Position numbers and translations under genes: made by a program. This document shows positions 26,001 to 38,207 of a DNA stretch of 64,000 nt, piece by piece (the first letter of the stretch is position 1; each line of letters starts with the position of its first letter). This DNA is from Pseudoneurospora amorphoporcata (taxonomy: Eukaryota; Ascomycota; Sordariomycetes; Sordariales; Sordariaceae). The DNA lies in the NCBI GenBank assembly GCA_033297205.1, contig MU859112.1, positions 335-64,334 of the forward strand, written 5' to 3'. The notes beneath the pieces were generated by a model. That model made no database searches. It had not been told where the DNA came from and saw only the letters and a list, made by a program, of their open reading frames with translations.

Positions 26001-29000
26001 GCATTCACCACTTCCCCCCACTATTTGGCCCCGGTAATCAACCTAACACTTTCTTTTTCTTGCCCGTTGGATCAATCCAATTTAGGGCCAAGTCAGGTCA
26101 GGTAGACATGCGTTGTTGGAGGTCGGCTTATGTGCTGTGCGTACCGTACACCACTGCGTGCGTTGTGATCAACGGGTACACAGCTTTAAGGTTGGCTGCC
26201 GCTTGTACTGTGTTCTACCGACTGTGTAGGCGGATTAGTAGGTACCTGATATTCTATTCGCATGGTGGTTGAAGTTCGGTGCGTAATGAATACTCGAGGT
26301 CTGTCGTCTAATGGTATATCTCAACCTTGAGTCGTGCCTTATCATTCCAATTTTAACCTCTAGTGTCCGGAAAAGGGCGAGATGAAAGGGTAATAATCAA
26401 AAGCAGTGAATCAGACTGGAGTCAAGAAACTCACAAGTGTAATTGCAAAAGGAAATAAGTAAGGAACTACGTGGTGTAACAAGAATTCGGGCCACCAAAT
26501 GAATTGCATTCAGCCTGTCCCACATACCAATTTCACCTTTCCTCATGCCGGCCCCCGTCGTCTTCAAGATCCAAGACCCATCCCGTTGTACCCTCCTCCG
26601 CTATTTTGCGCTGTCTCGGTACCTCAGCCGCCCTTTGTCACGCTTAAAGCACGAGAAGGATTGAGAAACAATACCACGCACCGTGAAACAATAACACAGT
26701 GCTTTAGTATGCACACCAAGTATAGGCGTGCGATGTACCGGAGTACCTCCCATCCTTGATGATGTAACTTTCCCCAGACTCGCACAACGGTCGGTTGGTT
26801 TCCCGCCAAGCTGCTGCTACCCTGGCGCAAGTTAAAGAATGAAGGAGGATACTGTGCTGTATGTCGCCTGGTTGCATGGCGAGGAGAGATGCAATGAGAA
26901 AATGTGAGTGTCGCTTGACAACACAACATTGGAGCCCCTAGGCAAGCTTCCGGGACCCTTATCCGCGATATTGAAGGGGAAGGAGGGGTCCAGTAATAAT
27001 TCTTGCACAGTCGCTGTACTTGACACTTTTTAGAATGCTTTCAGGGACTTCTCAGCTAAGGTGGGCAGAATGTTAATGGCCCTGATGCCGCCGTCCACTG
27101 TTGTTTGTCGCGAAGCAGCAGATCATTTTATGATATTTTGTGCCAACCTTACCCACGACGATTTCACGGCGGACATAAATTAGCCGATAAGATAGTCGCC
27201 GTCCTAACTCCCTCATTGGATCATATGTGCAACGTGGAACGCCGACGATTACCACCGTACTTTAACCTGTCGAGTATTGCTTTGTTAGTTGACCTGTCAA
27301 GAGACGCCGAGGGATGAGAGGTGAGGCCAGGAAGGCCGTTGTACATTGTACAAGGACACAAGCATGATAAGGCGAGAAGTTGGATGATGGGTTAGCGGAG
27401 CCGAGTGAGGCTCTTGGACTTATTTGCAACCTGACCTGTTGTGTCCTCAACAAGATACCCGCAACACACCACCGCAGCCAGTTGCCGATCGAGGGATGAC
27501 GGGATGTGCGGGAGCAATGAATGGACTGGATGTCTTTGGCCACCAGTTCGTCTTCGGCTGCTTATAGGCGGGACAGACGGGACGGGAGGAGGGCACCTGG
27601 CATAGGGTAAGGCCGACAAACCTCAGCTTGCATAATTCCTCACAGCCCGATTGCGACTTGCGACTTGCACCGGCCCGGCATCGATAGTGGATGAGAGCCA
27701 GTAACTTGTCCGGTTCGTATGCGTGCACTCGGGATGTCGACCCCATTGTCTGACGTGAGAGAGCAGTGACACCGAAGGATCGGGAGCCGGCGCCGGCATC
27801 GGGAAAGCATTAGCTTTGTGGTGATAGGTGGTGGCTTGGGGGAATGGAGACGAACCTGGAAGTTGGCTTATGTACACGTGATGGTGATGGTCAACAAAAT
27901 GAGGCACACGGGTCAAAAACCAGACAAATGGTCATGACCTCGGTGAGAAAGGAAAAAGAAAAAGAAAAAGAAGAAAAAAGAGGGAAAAAAACGGAGCGAA
28001 GGAGGCATTTGGTTGGCAGAAGCGTTAATTCCCCCGCCCCCGAAAGCGGCCCCCTCCTTCGAGTGTGTGCAGACTACGGGTAGGTGCATTATCACCCATC
28101 ATCACTCCCGTCCATCACCAGCAGCCATCCAGCAGTGCTAGATCAACAAATTGTGCTGAGGCATCGTAATGAGAAGGAGGGAGTTGAGACACTTGTTTTC
28201 GTAATCGACACTCGACCAGCTTGGGGACGGGAGATTGAAGGGTCGGAACAAGGAAAACTCGGAATCCAAGGAGAGGCAGGAGAGACGGAGAGTCAACCGT
28301 GGATGGAGCCAACGCACCTTCTTTCCATACTCGAAGCCATATCGCGAGTTACCACAATGTAAAGGTAGGAACGACTCCGGAATTTTCTCCGCGTATCAGG
28401 GAACAACTGATAACGAAGTGTGCTATGACGTATTAGGGCAGGGCGGCCCTGCGCTGCCGACAATACTTGCCTAGCACCAGTAAATGCACTTCCATTTTCT
28501 CAGTCGCTGGCTCCTACGATGCCACCTACTTTTCACTTGCACATGGCGAGTCGGTCCCCGAACTGGTTTCATGCAACCTGGCTGCAACCTGCTGCGGCCG
28601 TCAACCCTCTTCGTTTCCTCAAATCCTTCTAGATTCATGCGGAAGAAGCAAGATAGCCGTGGCTGTCCATTCTGTGTCTTTACCCAATCGGCCGACCTGA
28701 ACACTCCCTGAGCCTCCCTTGTCCACACCAAGAAACATTGTCGCTTAGGTGTATGACCGAGACATTCACGACTCAGGGGCAGTCGCTCCGGACAGGAGGT
28801 AAGGGGGAGGTTTTACCTTCCACCTTTTACCAATGATTCAACGCGCACACCGCGTACAAACCGAGACTGACAGACCTTAGGGGTCCTTTTGACCGACGAT
28901 GGATGCGAGCGCTATGCTACACCGCTTCGCTGTCATCGACGACGTGCCTGGCATTTGCCTGTGTCTGCCATGCACCCAATAATCCGATCATCCCACATTT

Positions 29001-31239
29001 TGTCGCTTCGGAACATCTCGTTGTTCTATTGGGTCGCAATCGTTGAAGCTCTTATACAAAAGCGTTGTTCATGAAAGAGTCGACCTCGAAGCTGGGCGGG
29101 CACTCTCTGGTCGATCAAGGACAAAATCAACAAAAAGCACGATCGAGTCCAGATCCAGATCGACTGACTCAAATATACGGCCCCAATCAACCGGTGTCAA
29201 CAAGAAACATGGCAGAAGCTCTGTCATGTCTCACCAGCCAGTCTTGACAGGACCCTGCTTGCTGATCCCTTCGAGCCATCAACCTTGCAATCCCCAACGG
29301 AAATGCAGTCTTCACCATGGCCATCTTCAATACTCCCTTCTTGGGCCTCTACGATTGGACATGCCGGCAAAAAGGGCGCGCTCTTGATCGCCAGGGGGGC
29401 CATGTGCTCGGCTCGATCCGGTCGTCTCACACTCCTTTTCCGTGGCTTTTCCGTATTCGACACCGATGCTCTTCGGTCTCCTCCTAGCGCTCGCCATGTG
29501 GGTGAATCTACCGAAAGCAATATTGGTCAAGTCTGGCCTATACTCCGATCGCACGTGGGGCTTGCGGGTAGGTCCATCCAGATCTGTTAAGCCACGTATC
29601 AACTCATATTGGGTGCGCTGCTCCATGGTGTGCTCAAGGGGTAAGGATTCCCAGCGAGACCGAAAACTTGCCCGGCAGCTTTCGGTCACACATAGATCGA
29701 CAACCGAAAGTAAGGTTTGGTATCTGTTCTCGTAATCGCAGGGAACGCAGTGGGCTTCGGACTTAGTTTCCTATGGTTCGTTTTGCCTCATGCCTAACAT
29801 CGGATCGAGACACCCAATCTATCACTCCGAGCCTTCGGTTCAGGAGAATCCTTACGAAGCTTCGCATTCAATATGCATATCACAGCCAATGTTCCTCCGA
29901 TTTCCCAACAAAGCGCTAAGTGTATCGGCCTGTTCCAAGACAGATGGTGGCTCGGCCACATTTATGAGCCCTATTCTTCGTCCAACAAAGCAGAGCTATG
30001 CTGCATCCCGTAAAGAACTTGCATCACCATGAGAACCTAGAATGCCATGTTCTCTGTGCGTTAAGATGAGATTGTCCCCGCGCTAACTTTGCCTTGGATC
30101 TCGGTTTTCTAGATGAAAGACAACGGAGCTTAGAAGAGCTACTCGCCGGGAACGGAGTGGAAGGTCTGAAAGGACCCTGAACACAGGATCTCATCTCGCA
30201 TACCTAATACGGACCATCGCTCCAATGGCATTGCCAAGATGGGGAGCTGAGAGCTCCATCGTCTCCCCGGCGAGACGCCACGTCTCAACTTCAACCTCCC
30301 CATCACATTGTCAGCTCTGTCCGAGATATACAGCGCCTGCCACCTTGGCATGATGGAGTCCAACTACCGGCCGAAGGCGGGAAAGGTAGACTAAGATTGA
30401 CGGCCAGTTACCTCATCTGACCCGTCTTTTTGGGGGGCCATTCCAAAGATATCCGAATCCTGGCACCCACGAGGCACGATCGATTAATTAACTGGTTGCT
30501 CCTTTGGCGGTGGCTGCCGCGTGTTATCGTTATCCAAGCCATATCCGTCTGCCTCTCTGCATCTGGAAGCATTCTCCAGCAGCTGAGAGTGTCATGTCAA
30601 CTCTACAGCACCATACTTCCCGTGGCCCTTGCCATGTGCGCCGTCCACAGCGGGGGGTAACTAATTGGTTTCTATTCAGGCTTGCTTCTTTCAGCAGGAT
30701 ACTGCTGACTTCTCTCCATATTGTCTCAGGGTCCTTCTTACTCACGGGACTGTCATGCATGCATGCAGGCTTCCACAGTGCGCCTAATCCTGTGCCTGGA
30801 TGGAGAGGTACCAACAATGGGTGGCATGGCAGGTATTTAGAAAGTATGAGAGAGTAAGTGGGACTGTGCTGGGCTGGGAGGAAGGAAGAGATCGGAAAGG
30901 AGCAAATACCGTATGGTGCTGATACCAAAACCAACGGTAATATTACCAGGATCTTCATGCGAGCCTGCGTCTCATGCTAACTTTGTTCTAACCTGTCCGA
31001 GTCACTAGTCATTTTCTCTCCATGAAATCGTGAGTCGAATTTGCTGAGTTCACGATTATAACTTTGACAAAGTGAGCTTCAGTCTCAGTTGACTAGTAGG
31101 CAAAAAAAACTAAATCCCACAGTCCAAACCAGGGGGTTGTGGGTATCTAACCAGAGCACAAGATGTTGCGGGAACGGGGAAGAACAACCACAAAAAAGCA
31201 ACAATAAAACTTCATGAAAGAATTCATTAAGTCATAATA
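23036..31239. other. Gene-poor region downstream of the GATA factor
   Basis: About 8.2 kb without a convincing protein gene. The first few hundred bases are probably the 3' untranslated region of the GATA factor message. Other visible structure includes an imperfect ATGGCATGG cluster (24141-24187), G-rich blocks near 24820-24930, a 47-nt polypurine run (27945-27991) and a second copy of the decamer TGTACACGTG (27871-27880). A minus-strand frame at 30530-30958 begins with a signal-peptide-like hydrophobic stretch, but its remainder resembles nothing I know. Confidence 0.55.
27945..27991 (+). repeat. 47-nt polypurine (A/G) tract
   Basis: Uninterrupted purines dominated by GAAAAA-type units. 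It is low-complexity sequence capable of triplex or nucleosome-excluding behaviour. No gene overlaps it. Confidence 0.7.
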
Positions 31240-33814
31240 TCAAGCATAAGCTCTCCCCTCCGTTACGATCCCCACCCTCCCGGCAAAAGTGAACCCACAA
31301 TGTCCAATCCCCACTGCCGCCGCCGTCGCTTCTTCATTGTGGCCTGCTCCTTCCTCTACCACTCCCCACACCAACGGCTTCTTCCAGATCTCCGTAGTAT
31401 CAGCGCCAGCAGCATCAGGCACGCCACTAAACACAACACTCCTCCGTCTTCCCTTCCCCTTCTCGCCATTAGGGACAAAGTGACACCGAGCGCTGATAAC
31501 CGCACTACAACTTCCTCCCGGCAATGCCATTGGGTTTCCAAGTAGTACCATGTTCTCGATAGGTGGTGCCTCGGTGACTCCGGATGCTGGAGTGAGTTTC
31601 ACACTAGGAGTAGTCGTAGTTGGTGCTGTGGAAGACTGAGGAGTAGTAGACGTCCTAAACCCCAGCACCACGGTGAATACGAAAAGCAGAACCAAAAGGG
31701 CGAGGAGAGTTGTGAGGCCGACGCCGCTTGTGAAGAGGGCTGTTTTCGCTGCCTCTGCTCCTTCCCCTGTTACGTCTTCTGAAGAGGCCGCAACGTCGAA
31801 GACACCGAAACTGTGACTCATGACAAACCCCATGGCCGAAAAGACAGCTAGCAAAAACCAGGAAACCGGTCGGGGGAGGGTAAGGTACAGCGAGGTGGTT
31901 TGCGAGCTGTCGGGGTCGAGGTCGAGGGCTGAGGAGGAGACGCGAAGCGGTTGCGGTTGCAGTTTCGCCGCGTCGGGGCCGTGGACGTGGTGGAGGCTGG
32001 AATAGAAAAGCGAGGATTCGTGAGAGAGAAAGTAGGTTGTTAAGAGGGGGTTGAGAGCAAGGTAAAGCGCTGAGAGGAGGAGGTGAGGGAGGGAGGAGAT
32101 AATTGTAGCTGCCCAGGCCGGAACCGTTATTTGTGTTGCTGTAGGTTCCAGGTTAAGGGTGATGAGCGGCTCCTTTTCCGCTAGAGAGTCTTGGGAGGAG
32201 AAGGTTAAGTGGTTGTTTCCAAACGGCGAAAGACCCTTTCCATCATGCTTGATGGAAAACGCCAAGCAGGCAGCTGTAGCTCCCGCGCAGATAGCACATA
32301 CTAATCCCGTGATGATCCAGCGTGGCAGAGAGGGGGCCTGGAACCAGTAGTGGCGTTTAGGCACCCAGTGTTTCGGTTGGCTCGCGCCGGAGGCCCAGTT
32401 CCCTTGCTTGACGTCGTTTTTGAGGAGGAGGCAGGCGCCGCGGGTGATGGGGTCGGGATCGTTGAGGAAGGAGGTGATGGCGTCTCCTAGAGTGATGAGC
32501 GGGGTGAAGGATGGTCCTCGCTTGAAGAATATGAGGACGGAGGTGAGGGTGAGGACGGTGAAGAGGTTGAGGAGAACGGTGATGCCGAGGAGGGAGCCGT
32601 AGACGTTGAGTTGGCAGGTTGGCTGGGGAGTGTCGGCGGTGATGGTTTGGGTTAATGGGGCGGGGCCGGACGTGAATATTATGGAATTAGAACTGGGCTG
32701 TGGTTAGCATTGCAAAGAGAAGCTAACGTGCTCGGAAAGAAAAGTGCACTCACATTACTTGCGTAAGGATGGCCGTTAAAAGGACGACAATGGCCAAGAG
32801 ACTCCTGTTCTTTGCGACATATCCCAGGTTTCGAAACGACGGTATCCCGATATCCAACCATTTCTTCCTCTTGTGCGCCGCCGTAACCTCCTCCCTCGTA
32901 GGACTGCTCAGTATCTGGAACGTATAGTTTGCCCCCGCCAACAAGATGACCCCAAAAATGTTGATGACAGCGTGTACCCCCCAATCGATCGCCTCAATCG
33001 TCGAGCATGAGCCGTCATAGATGACGATCCTCCCCTTGAAGACATCTTTCCCCTTCCATGCCGCCAGGATCACGAAGCAAATAGTCCCTACCAGCAAAAT
33101 CACTCCTGCCAAGAAAGCGTTCAATCCGACGCCTGCCCTCCACCCTGCAGTCCACCTCTTCCACCTCCTGCTTCCACTTCCTGCCGTCATCGCACCACTC
33201 CACCTCTTCCACCGCGACCCTGTCCCGGGTAGTATATACCTCCTCTCGTCGTCTCCGCCCGTCACTCCTCCGTCCTCCCAGAATCCCAACCGTTCGCTAC
33301 TTGTCTCCGATAGCACATTCTCCAGAATACCAGCCCTCGACTCATGCGGCTGATGCTGATGCGTCATATCCACCGCTCTCTCACCCAGCTTGCCCCCATT
33401 CCTCTTCCTCCTCGCCACCATCTCCGGTGTCTCGCCGCGCAGATAGTTGATGACATAATCAGGAATCAGGTCCTGGTTGACCGACTCCACGTCTTCTTCC
33501 CGTATCCGTCTCGGATCCCAAGTCGCTCGGCGGGCAAAAGGGGGACGCTCTGGTCCGCTGCCGCCGCCGCCGCCTCCACCTGCAGATGAGACGGTCCCCG
33601 TACGTTTTGTCCTGGTCGCTTTCGTGGCTCTCGTGGGTAGTCGGCCGGAAAGACCGGTGAAGGAGAATAAGCTGCTGGCATCGGTGGCTATGGATTGGAA
33701 GGGCCATCGGATGAGGGAGCGGCGGCGGCGGCGTTCTTGGATGAAGGAGTGCTGGTTTCGGACGACTTGGGAGGAAGAATTTGAGGGGGCGGTTCCCTCC
33801 ATTATACTCTCCAT
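31240..33814 (-). CDS. DUF6536 multi-pass membrane protein
   Basis: Predicted polytopic membrane protein with the fungal DUF6536 domain; function unknown. Exon 1 is 33814-32759 and exon 2 is 32697-31240, separated by a 61-nt intron (donor GTAATG, acceptor CACAG), giving 837 aa. The start is the first ATG of the frame (MESIMEG, good context). Residues 1-230 are basic and Ser/Gly-rich, probably cytosolic. The DUF6536 hallmark lies near 240-340: a hydrophobic helix, then IYDGSCSTIEAIDWGVH, a second helix and LSSPTREEVTAAHKRKKWLDIGIPS. About six more hydrophobic helices follow in exon 2, near the tracts beginning GSLLGITVLL, WIITGLVCAI, WAATIISSLP, WFLLAVFSAM and GVGLTTLLAL. The C-terminus has the family-like cysteine segment GGSCSAVISARCHF and ends GRAYA. 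The family is confident; role and substrate are unknown. Confidence 0.85.
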
Positions 33815-35151
33815 CTTTTTGGAGGATGTGTTGTTGGCTGCTTTGTAGCAGCACGAAGTAATGAATGTAAGAGGCCTAACACCGAGGCTCAATGAACGAG
33901 TGAAAAGATGATCACTATCGATGAAGGTGATGCGATGAAGATCCTCGAGAGGGAAGAGTGACACGGTATGACACTGGTCATAAGGCGCGGCGCGTGGATC
34001 GTTGGTTGGGTTGCTGGGAGGATGATCCCTGAAACGAGGAGAACGGAAGCTCTAGCCGTCATGATAGGCAACAAGGATAAAGAGAGGGAAAAGGGTGTGG
34101 GAAGGGTTAGTGGTAGGTATGAGTCTTGTATTAGACCTTGACTGGGTGTCGTCGAAATGCACCACGGTAAGGGAGGCATAGACGGTAGGATCGCTTCTCG
34201 CACGATGGTAGGTCAAGCACACAGAGTGACGAGAGAGAGAGAGCGTCTTGGCTGAGTGAGAGTCCCCATGCTGGCGATGTCTTGTTGGACGGTTAAGGCT
34301 GCGGTTGCCAGGATGACTCTATAATAGGACCTCTTTTATGCTTCTGCAGCGCCGGGTCTGGGTTCTGGCGCGGCCAATCGGCCATGCTCAATGTGAGCTT
34401 TCGGCGGTCGTGTCATAGTACAAACGGGGCGAATGATGAAGAAAGGGCTGGCTTATCACAGACTTCGTTGGCCATGATGTCAGTCTCATCCTTCGTGATC
34501 ATTTTGGTGGCTTCATCATCATCACTCCGCCATTTCGACCTTTCGACCGAGTTGTGGAAGATGACTGAACAGTTCTGTCTTTCCTGTGGTCCATGTCGTT
34601 CTGAAGACAATCTAGAAACGGATTGCTCTTAGAGGCGGAACTATGGCGCAGGCTATTTCCAATTCAAGACGAGTCATGTTGTTGTCTGGTGTGATGGCTT
34701 GTTGGGATGTTGTAGGGGTGGTCAAGTTTATGCGGCGCGGGGAAGTCGATAGAGGATGGGATTGACGTTCGGGTAATATCAGTAAGGAGTTCCAGTCGCG
34801 TTTCAGAACCGCGAGGCCCGATGCAACCTTATTCTTCAAGTTGCTGTCCCTATCATCTAAATCTTCCCTGTCAAAACATGTTAGCTATGTTTCCATATGA
34901 ACAAGGATAGCAATCGATACGTGTGAGTAGCTTGGTGGTGCTGGGCAGAAGAATATGACGGAAAAACAACAGTTTGTGTGGAGCTAGATCTTATCGATAA
35001 GACGAACAGCTGCTCAACACAATCGAACTCAAAAGTAAAAAATATCTTGTTGAATGTCACAAGGCTTGTTTGATGCTGAAAGTAGAAGAAGGGGCTAAAG
35101 AAAAACAAGAAACAAAGGGAAAGAAACGAGAAGTCAAAAAGTGGGAAAAAA
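33815..35151. other. Promoter/leader region of the DUF6536 gene
   Basis: Upstream of the minus-strand DUF6536 start. The plus strand shows purine-rich runs (for example near 34226-34245), which read as CT-rich leader on the minus strand. No other gene is seen. Confidence 0.4.
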
Positions 35152-35248
35152 TGCCCAATAACAGGATTGAACTGTTGACCTTCGCATTGACGTTGATATC
35201 AGAAATCTGATATTAGTACGACGCTCTAACCAGCTGAGCTAATCGGGC
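35152..35248 (-). tRNA. tRNA-Ile(AAU) with a 23-nt intron
   Basis: A complete cloverleaf can be drawn on the minus strand. The acceptor stem GCCCGAT pairs with ATTGGGC, with discriminator A at 35152. The D arm is GCTC-AGCTGGTTA-GAGC. The anticodon stem TCGTA pairs with TGCGA, and the loop CTAATA gives anticodon AAT (inosine-modified to read Ile codons). The T arm is AACAG-TTCAATC-CTGTT. An intron of about 23 nt sits after the base 3' of the anticodon, the canonical eukaryotic position. Mature length is about 74 nt before CCA addition. It is flanked by the DUF6536 and glutamate-cysteine ligase genes on the same strand. Confidence 0.93.
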
Positions 35249-35700
35249 GGTATTAGTTAACGGGTCCTAGCTTTACATTTATTTATCAAAGTGAGTACAA
35301 TTGCAGCAACCCCCAGAAGTGTTGTCCTCCTTGTCGTATGCCAGCTGAATCTGTATTCTAGAACGAAGTGGCAGTCAAACAGTATGGAACATCGGCAGCT
35401 TTAATACTCATGCAGACGCAGCGTGAAGTGCAATGGTTTTCTAATCATGCTTTCCATTTCAAGAATGATGATCCAATAAAAGAATACCATACAAAGATCG
35501 TGCGTAAGCGTATCCAAGGCAATGCAGTCTAACGATGATGCAAAAGAACACAAACGTCCACCCTCCCCTCACATTCCAGCTCCTTGCCTAGGCTTTTAGC
35601 ATGCTACCGCTTTCCACTATGACTCCTATTATTCCAACTGAGAATTTTGCCTCCCCGATCACGTCGTAAAACACAAGAAAGCCCCAGAGCATAGTCCACC

Positions 35701-38207
35701 CTACTCTTCCCCTTCGAACTTCCTCTTCACACCGTTCACCTTGGTGTCGTCATCCTTCAACTCCTGCTCCAAGGCTGCCTGGCCACCGCCGCAAGGGCTC
35801 TTACCCTTGAGGAAGTTGCCAAACAGCTTCTCCAGATCCGGCACCTGGCCGATCAAATCATCAATGCCCAGCCCGCACTTCTCCCTCTCGCCGATGGCGA
35901 TAACGGCACCGACAAGATCCTTGGTAATCTCTTCCGAAACCACGCTGTCCTTCTTGTACTCGGGGTGCCTCGCGATGAAGTCACGGATCCACCTGGCCGC
36001 CGTCCAGAGCTCTCCGCTCGCGCGCTTGCGGATGAGATCGAGGTAGCGGGCGAGGCCGCAGCGGGTGGCGACGTCCATGTTGACACTGTCGAGGTAGCTT
36101 TCCACCAGAGGAATGAGACCGGGGAATTCTTCGCCCTCCTCGGCATCCTCGGTCACCTCCTTGGAGGTGGCCTTGGCGTACGCGGTGCCGTTGATGACTT
36201 CGTTGACGCTCATGAGCCTGTACTCGTCCTCGACGGGGCCCAAGGGCGGGGTGGCGGGTCTGCTTGGTCCGCCGTTGGGCGTGCTGGCGCCGGAAGCAGA
36301 TCTGGAGGTGCTGCCGCCCCTGCGGGTGGTGCGGACGGGGAATGGGTTCTTGCGAAACCAGAACTTCTTCTCGAGGTTGGCGTTGCGGGCGTGCGCGGTC
36401 TCCATGTTCTCGTCCACCTTCACGATGGGGATGTAGAAGTTGAGGTCGAAGCTGAGGATGGCGCGGGTGATGAGAACGATGAAGACGGAAAAGGCGGCGT
36501 TTTCAAAGTCGGTGATTTGAATCTCCATCGGCCGGAACTCGACACGCCAGCCGATGCTGTTGTCGGCCGGAGGCGGCTTGAAGCGCATGTGCTGCCAGTT
36601 AGTACTCTGGATGTTCTCGAAGTGATCCGTCTTGGTCAGGTCGAGCTCCTGGAGGTCCTCGTTAAAGATGACGATAGGATCACGGATGAAAAGATGGGCA
36701 AAGTGGGTAGCCAAACGGTCGTCCATGCCACCGTCGAGCAACTGCTGCTTGATCTCGGGGTCGATGACGAGGTTAGGATCCATGTACTCAGGTCGCAACC
36801 GGGAATCGGTAGAGATATAAGTTGAGTTCGAAGCATAACGCGACTTAGGGATCCGCCACCTGTCGTTCTTCAGAGGCTATAAGATGGTCAGCATTGAATC
36901 ATGGCTTGAAATGATGATTATGTTCCTACCTTCTCCCCCATCTCCTCAGGTGTGCGGTCGTCCACAGCCCTGCTGATTTGGTTCCACCTGACATCGGTAT
37001 CGGCAAGGAAGCCCTTGTACACTGGTGTCGCCGCAGTGAGCGCAAGCAGGATAGGGCCTAGAGGGCTCAGCTGGTCGTACATCTTTCTGCCTTCGGTGAT
37101 GTTCTTGGCCTGGAAGGTGATTTGCAGACAACAGCTGCCCATGCCAAAAGCCATGGCATCCATGTGAATGAAGTTGTCGGGAGCGGCGCCGTTACGGACA
37201 TCATCATCCTCGGGCCAGTTGTGTAGGTCATAGTTGACGGTTGGGTCCTTCCATGGCCACGGCGTGTTCTCGTCTCTGAAAACCGGAACATTGACCTGTA
37301 CTTTCCGTCCGCGGCGTGAACGGATGTTGGCTGCAAGGGTGGGGAAGCGAATATGAGGGTTGGCAATCTCGTCGGGGACAAACTGCGATCGTAACTTGGG
37401 GCCGGAGACGGGATACGATGGTTCAGTGAACACTCCTGGGCTGCCGATGCGGGGGAAAGTGGTGAGCGTAATGGGATGCTCGTTTGGAAGCATGTGGTCT
37501 TTCGCAATGCACCTCCTCAACTTCATGTCGGCTTCAACGGTCAACAAGTCCTTGAAGTCGATGCCCCATGGCTTTCCGGGGGTGGCTTCGAGCATGAACC
37601 TTCCGAATTCCGGATGAAAAACGGGAAGAGTTACGTTCCCGGCATCTCCGTTGGCCTCAGTACCAGGGGCACAGTCTCCTGTTACCTTGAGAGTCTTGCT
37701 GTCGGCCAAAGCTTTGAGAATGTCGGCCTGGCGAAGGGAGAGCAGGACCTTGGCGTCATCTTTGGAATAGTTGACGACCAAGTACTCGATCTAACCGTGG
37801 AGTTAGGACCTCGACAAGCAGTTGCTCAAGCCATCGGGACCAAAACGTACCTCATCACCCCAGAGCATAGCGTCGCGCTCCTTGCCCTTAGCCTTGTTCC
37901 ATATTTCGAGTAATTGCTATTATCACGTTAGCATACGTCTGCGGGGGCTTTTTCTATCATACACCGTGGTGTATTCCGCAGAAAGGCATCGAGGGGGCGG
38001 AGTTAAGGGTGTCGAGACTCACCTTAATGCCCCAGGCGCGAACGAGATGTGCTTTTTGCTTGGCATCTGGCCAATCCAGAGCCGTTCCCAAAGCTCTTTT
38101 GTAGTATCAGTATATGGCGTCATGAGCGGTGCGACTGGTGTTTTCCCCCGGTACGACTTGCGCAGCAGGTGTCCATATCGGGGACGGTATACGTACAAAA
38201 GACCCAT
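35701..38207 (-). CDS. gcs-1: Glutamate-cysteine ligase (gamma-glutamylcysteine synthetase)
   Basis: First and rate-limiting enzyme of glutathione synthesis: ATP-dependent joining of glutamate to cysteine in the cytosol. Five exons were reconstructed: 38207-38197 (11 nt), 38095-38023, 37916-37851, 37790-36930 and 36876-35701, giving 728 aa, close to fungal family length. The ATG is fixed by the family N-terminus MGLLALGTALDWPDAK, which requires joining ATGGGTCTTTT across a GTACGT donor to an AAAAG acceptor. Family-diagnostic stretches are WNKAKGKERDAMLWGDEIEY, HMDAMAFGMGSCCLQITFQ, RTPEEMGEK joined to PLKNDRWRIPKSRY, and MDPNLVIDPEIKQQLL. The C-terminus carries a low-complexity Ser/Gly/Pro insert near residues 490-525 and ends charged (KRKFEGEE). 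The identification is very secure; the symbol follows Neurospora usage. Confidence 0.95.

Noticed and set aside
30530..30958. 142-codon minus-strand frame starting with a hydrophobic signal-like stretch
   Set aside because: The remainder has no pattern of a secreted protein family, no clear promoter or splice context, and several overlapping frames.
3436..31239. RIP-degraded transposon relics as the explanation of the gene-poor interval
   Set aside because: The interval is not obviously AT-rich and lacks long TpA-rich blocks or recognisable transposase or reverse-transcriptase fragments; a computed RIP index would settle it.
35965..36825. 286-codon plus-strand frame
   Set aside because: Antisense shadow of the glutamate-cysteine ligase last exon; its Val/Asp/Gly-rich composition is typical of antisense to C-ending codons.
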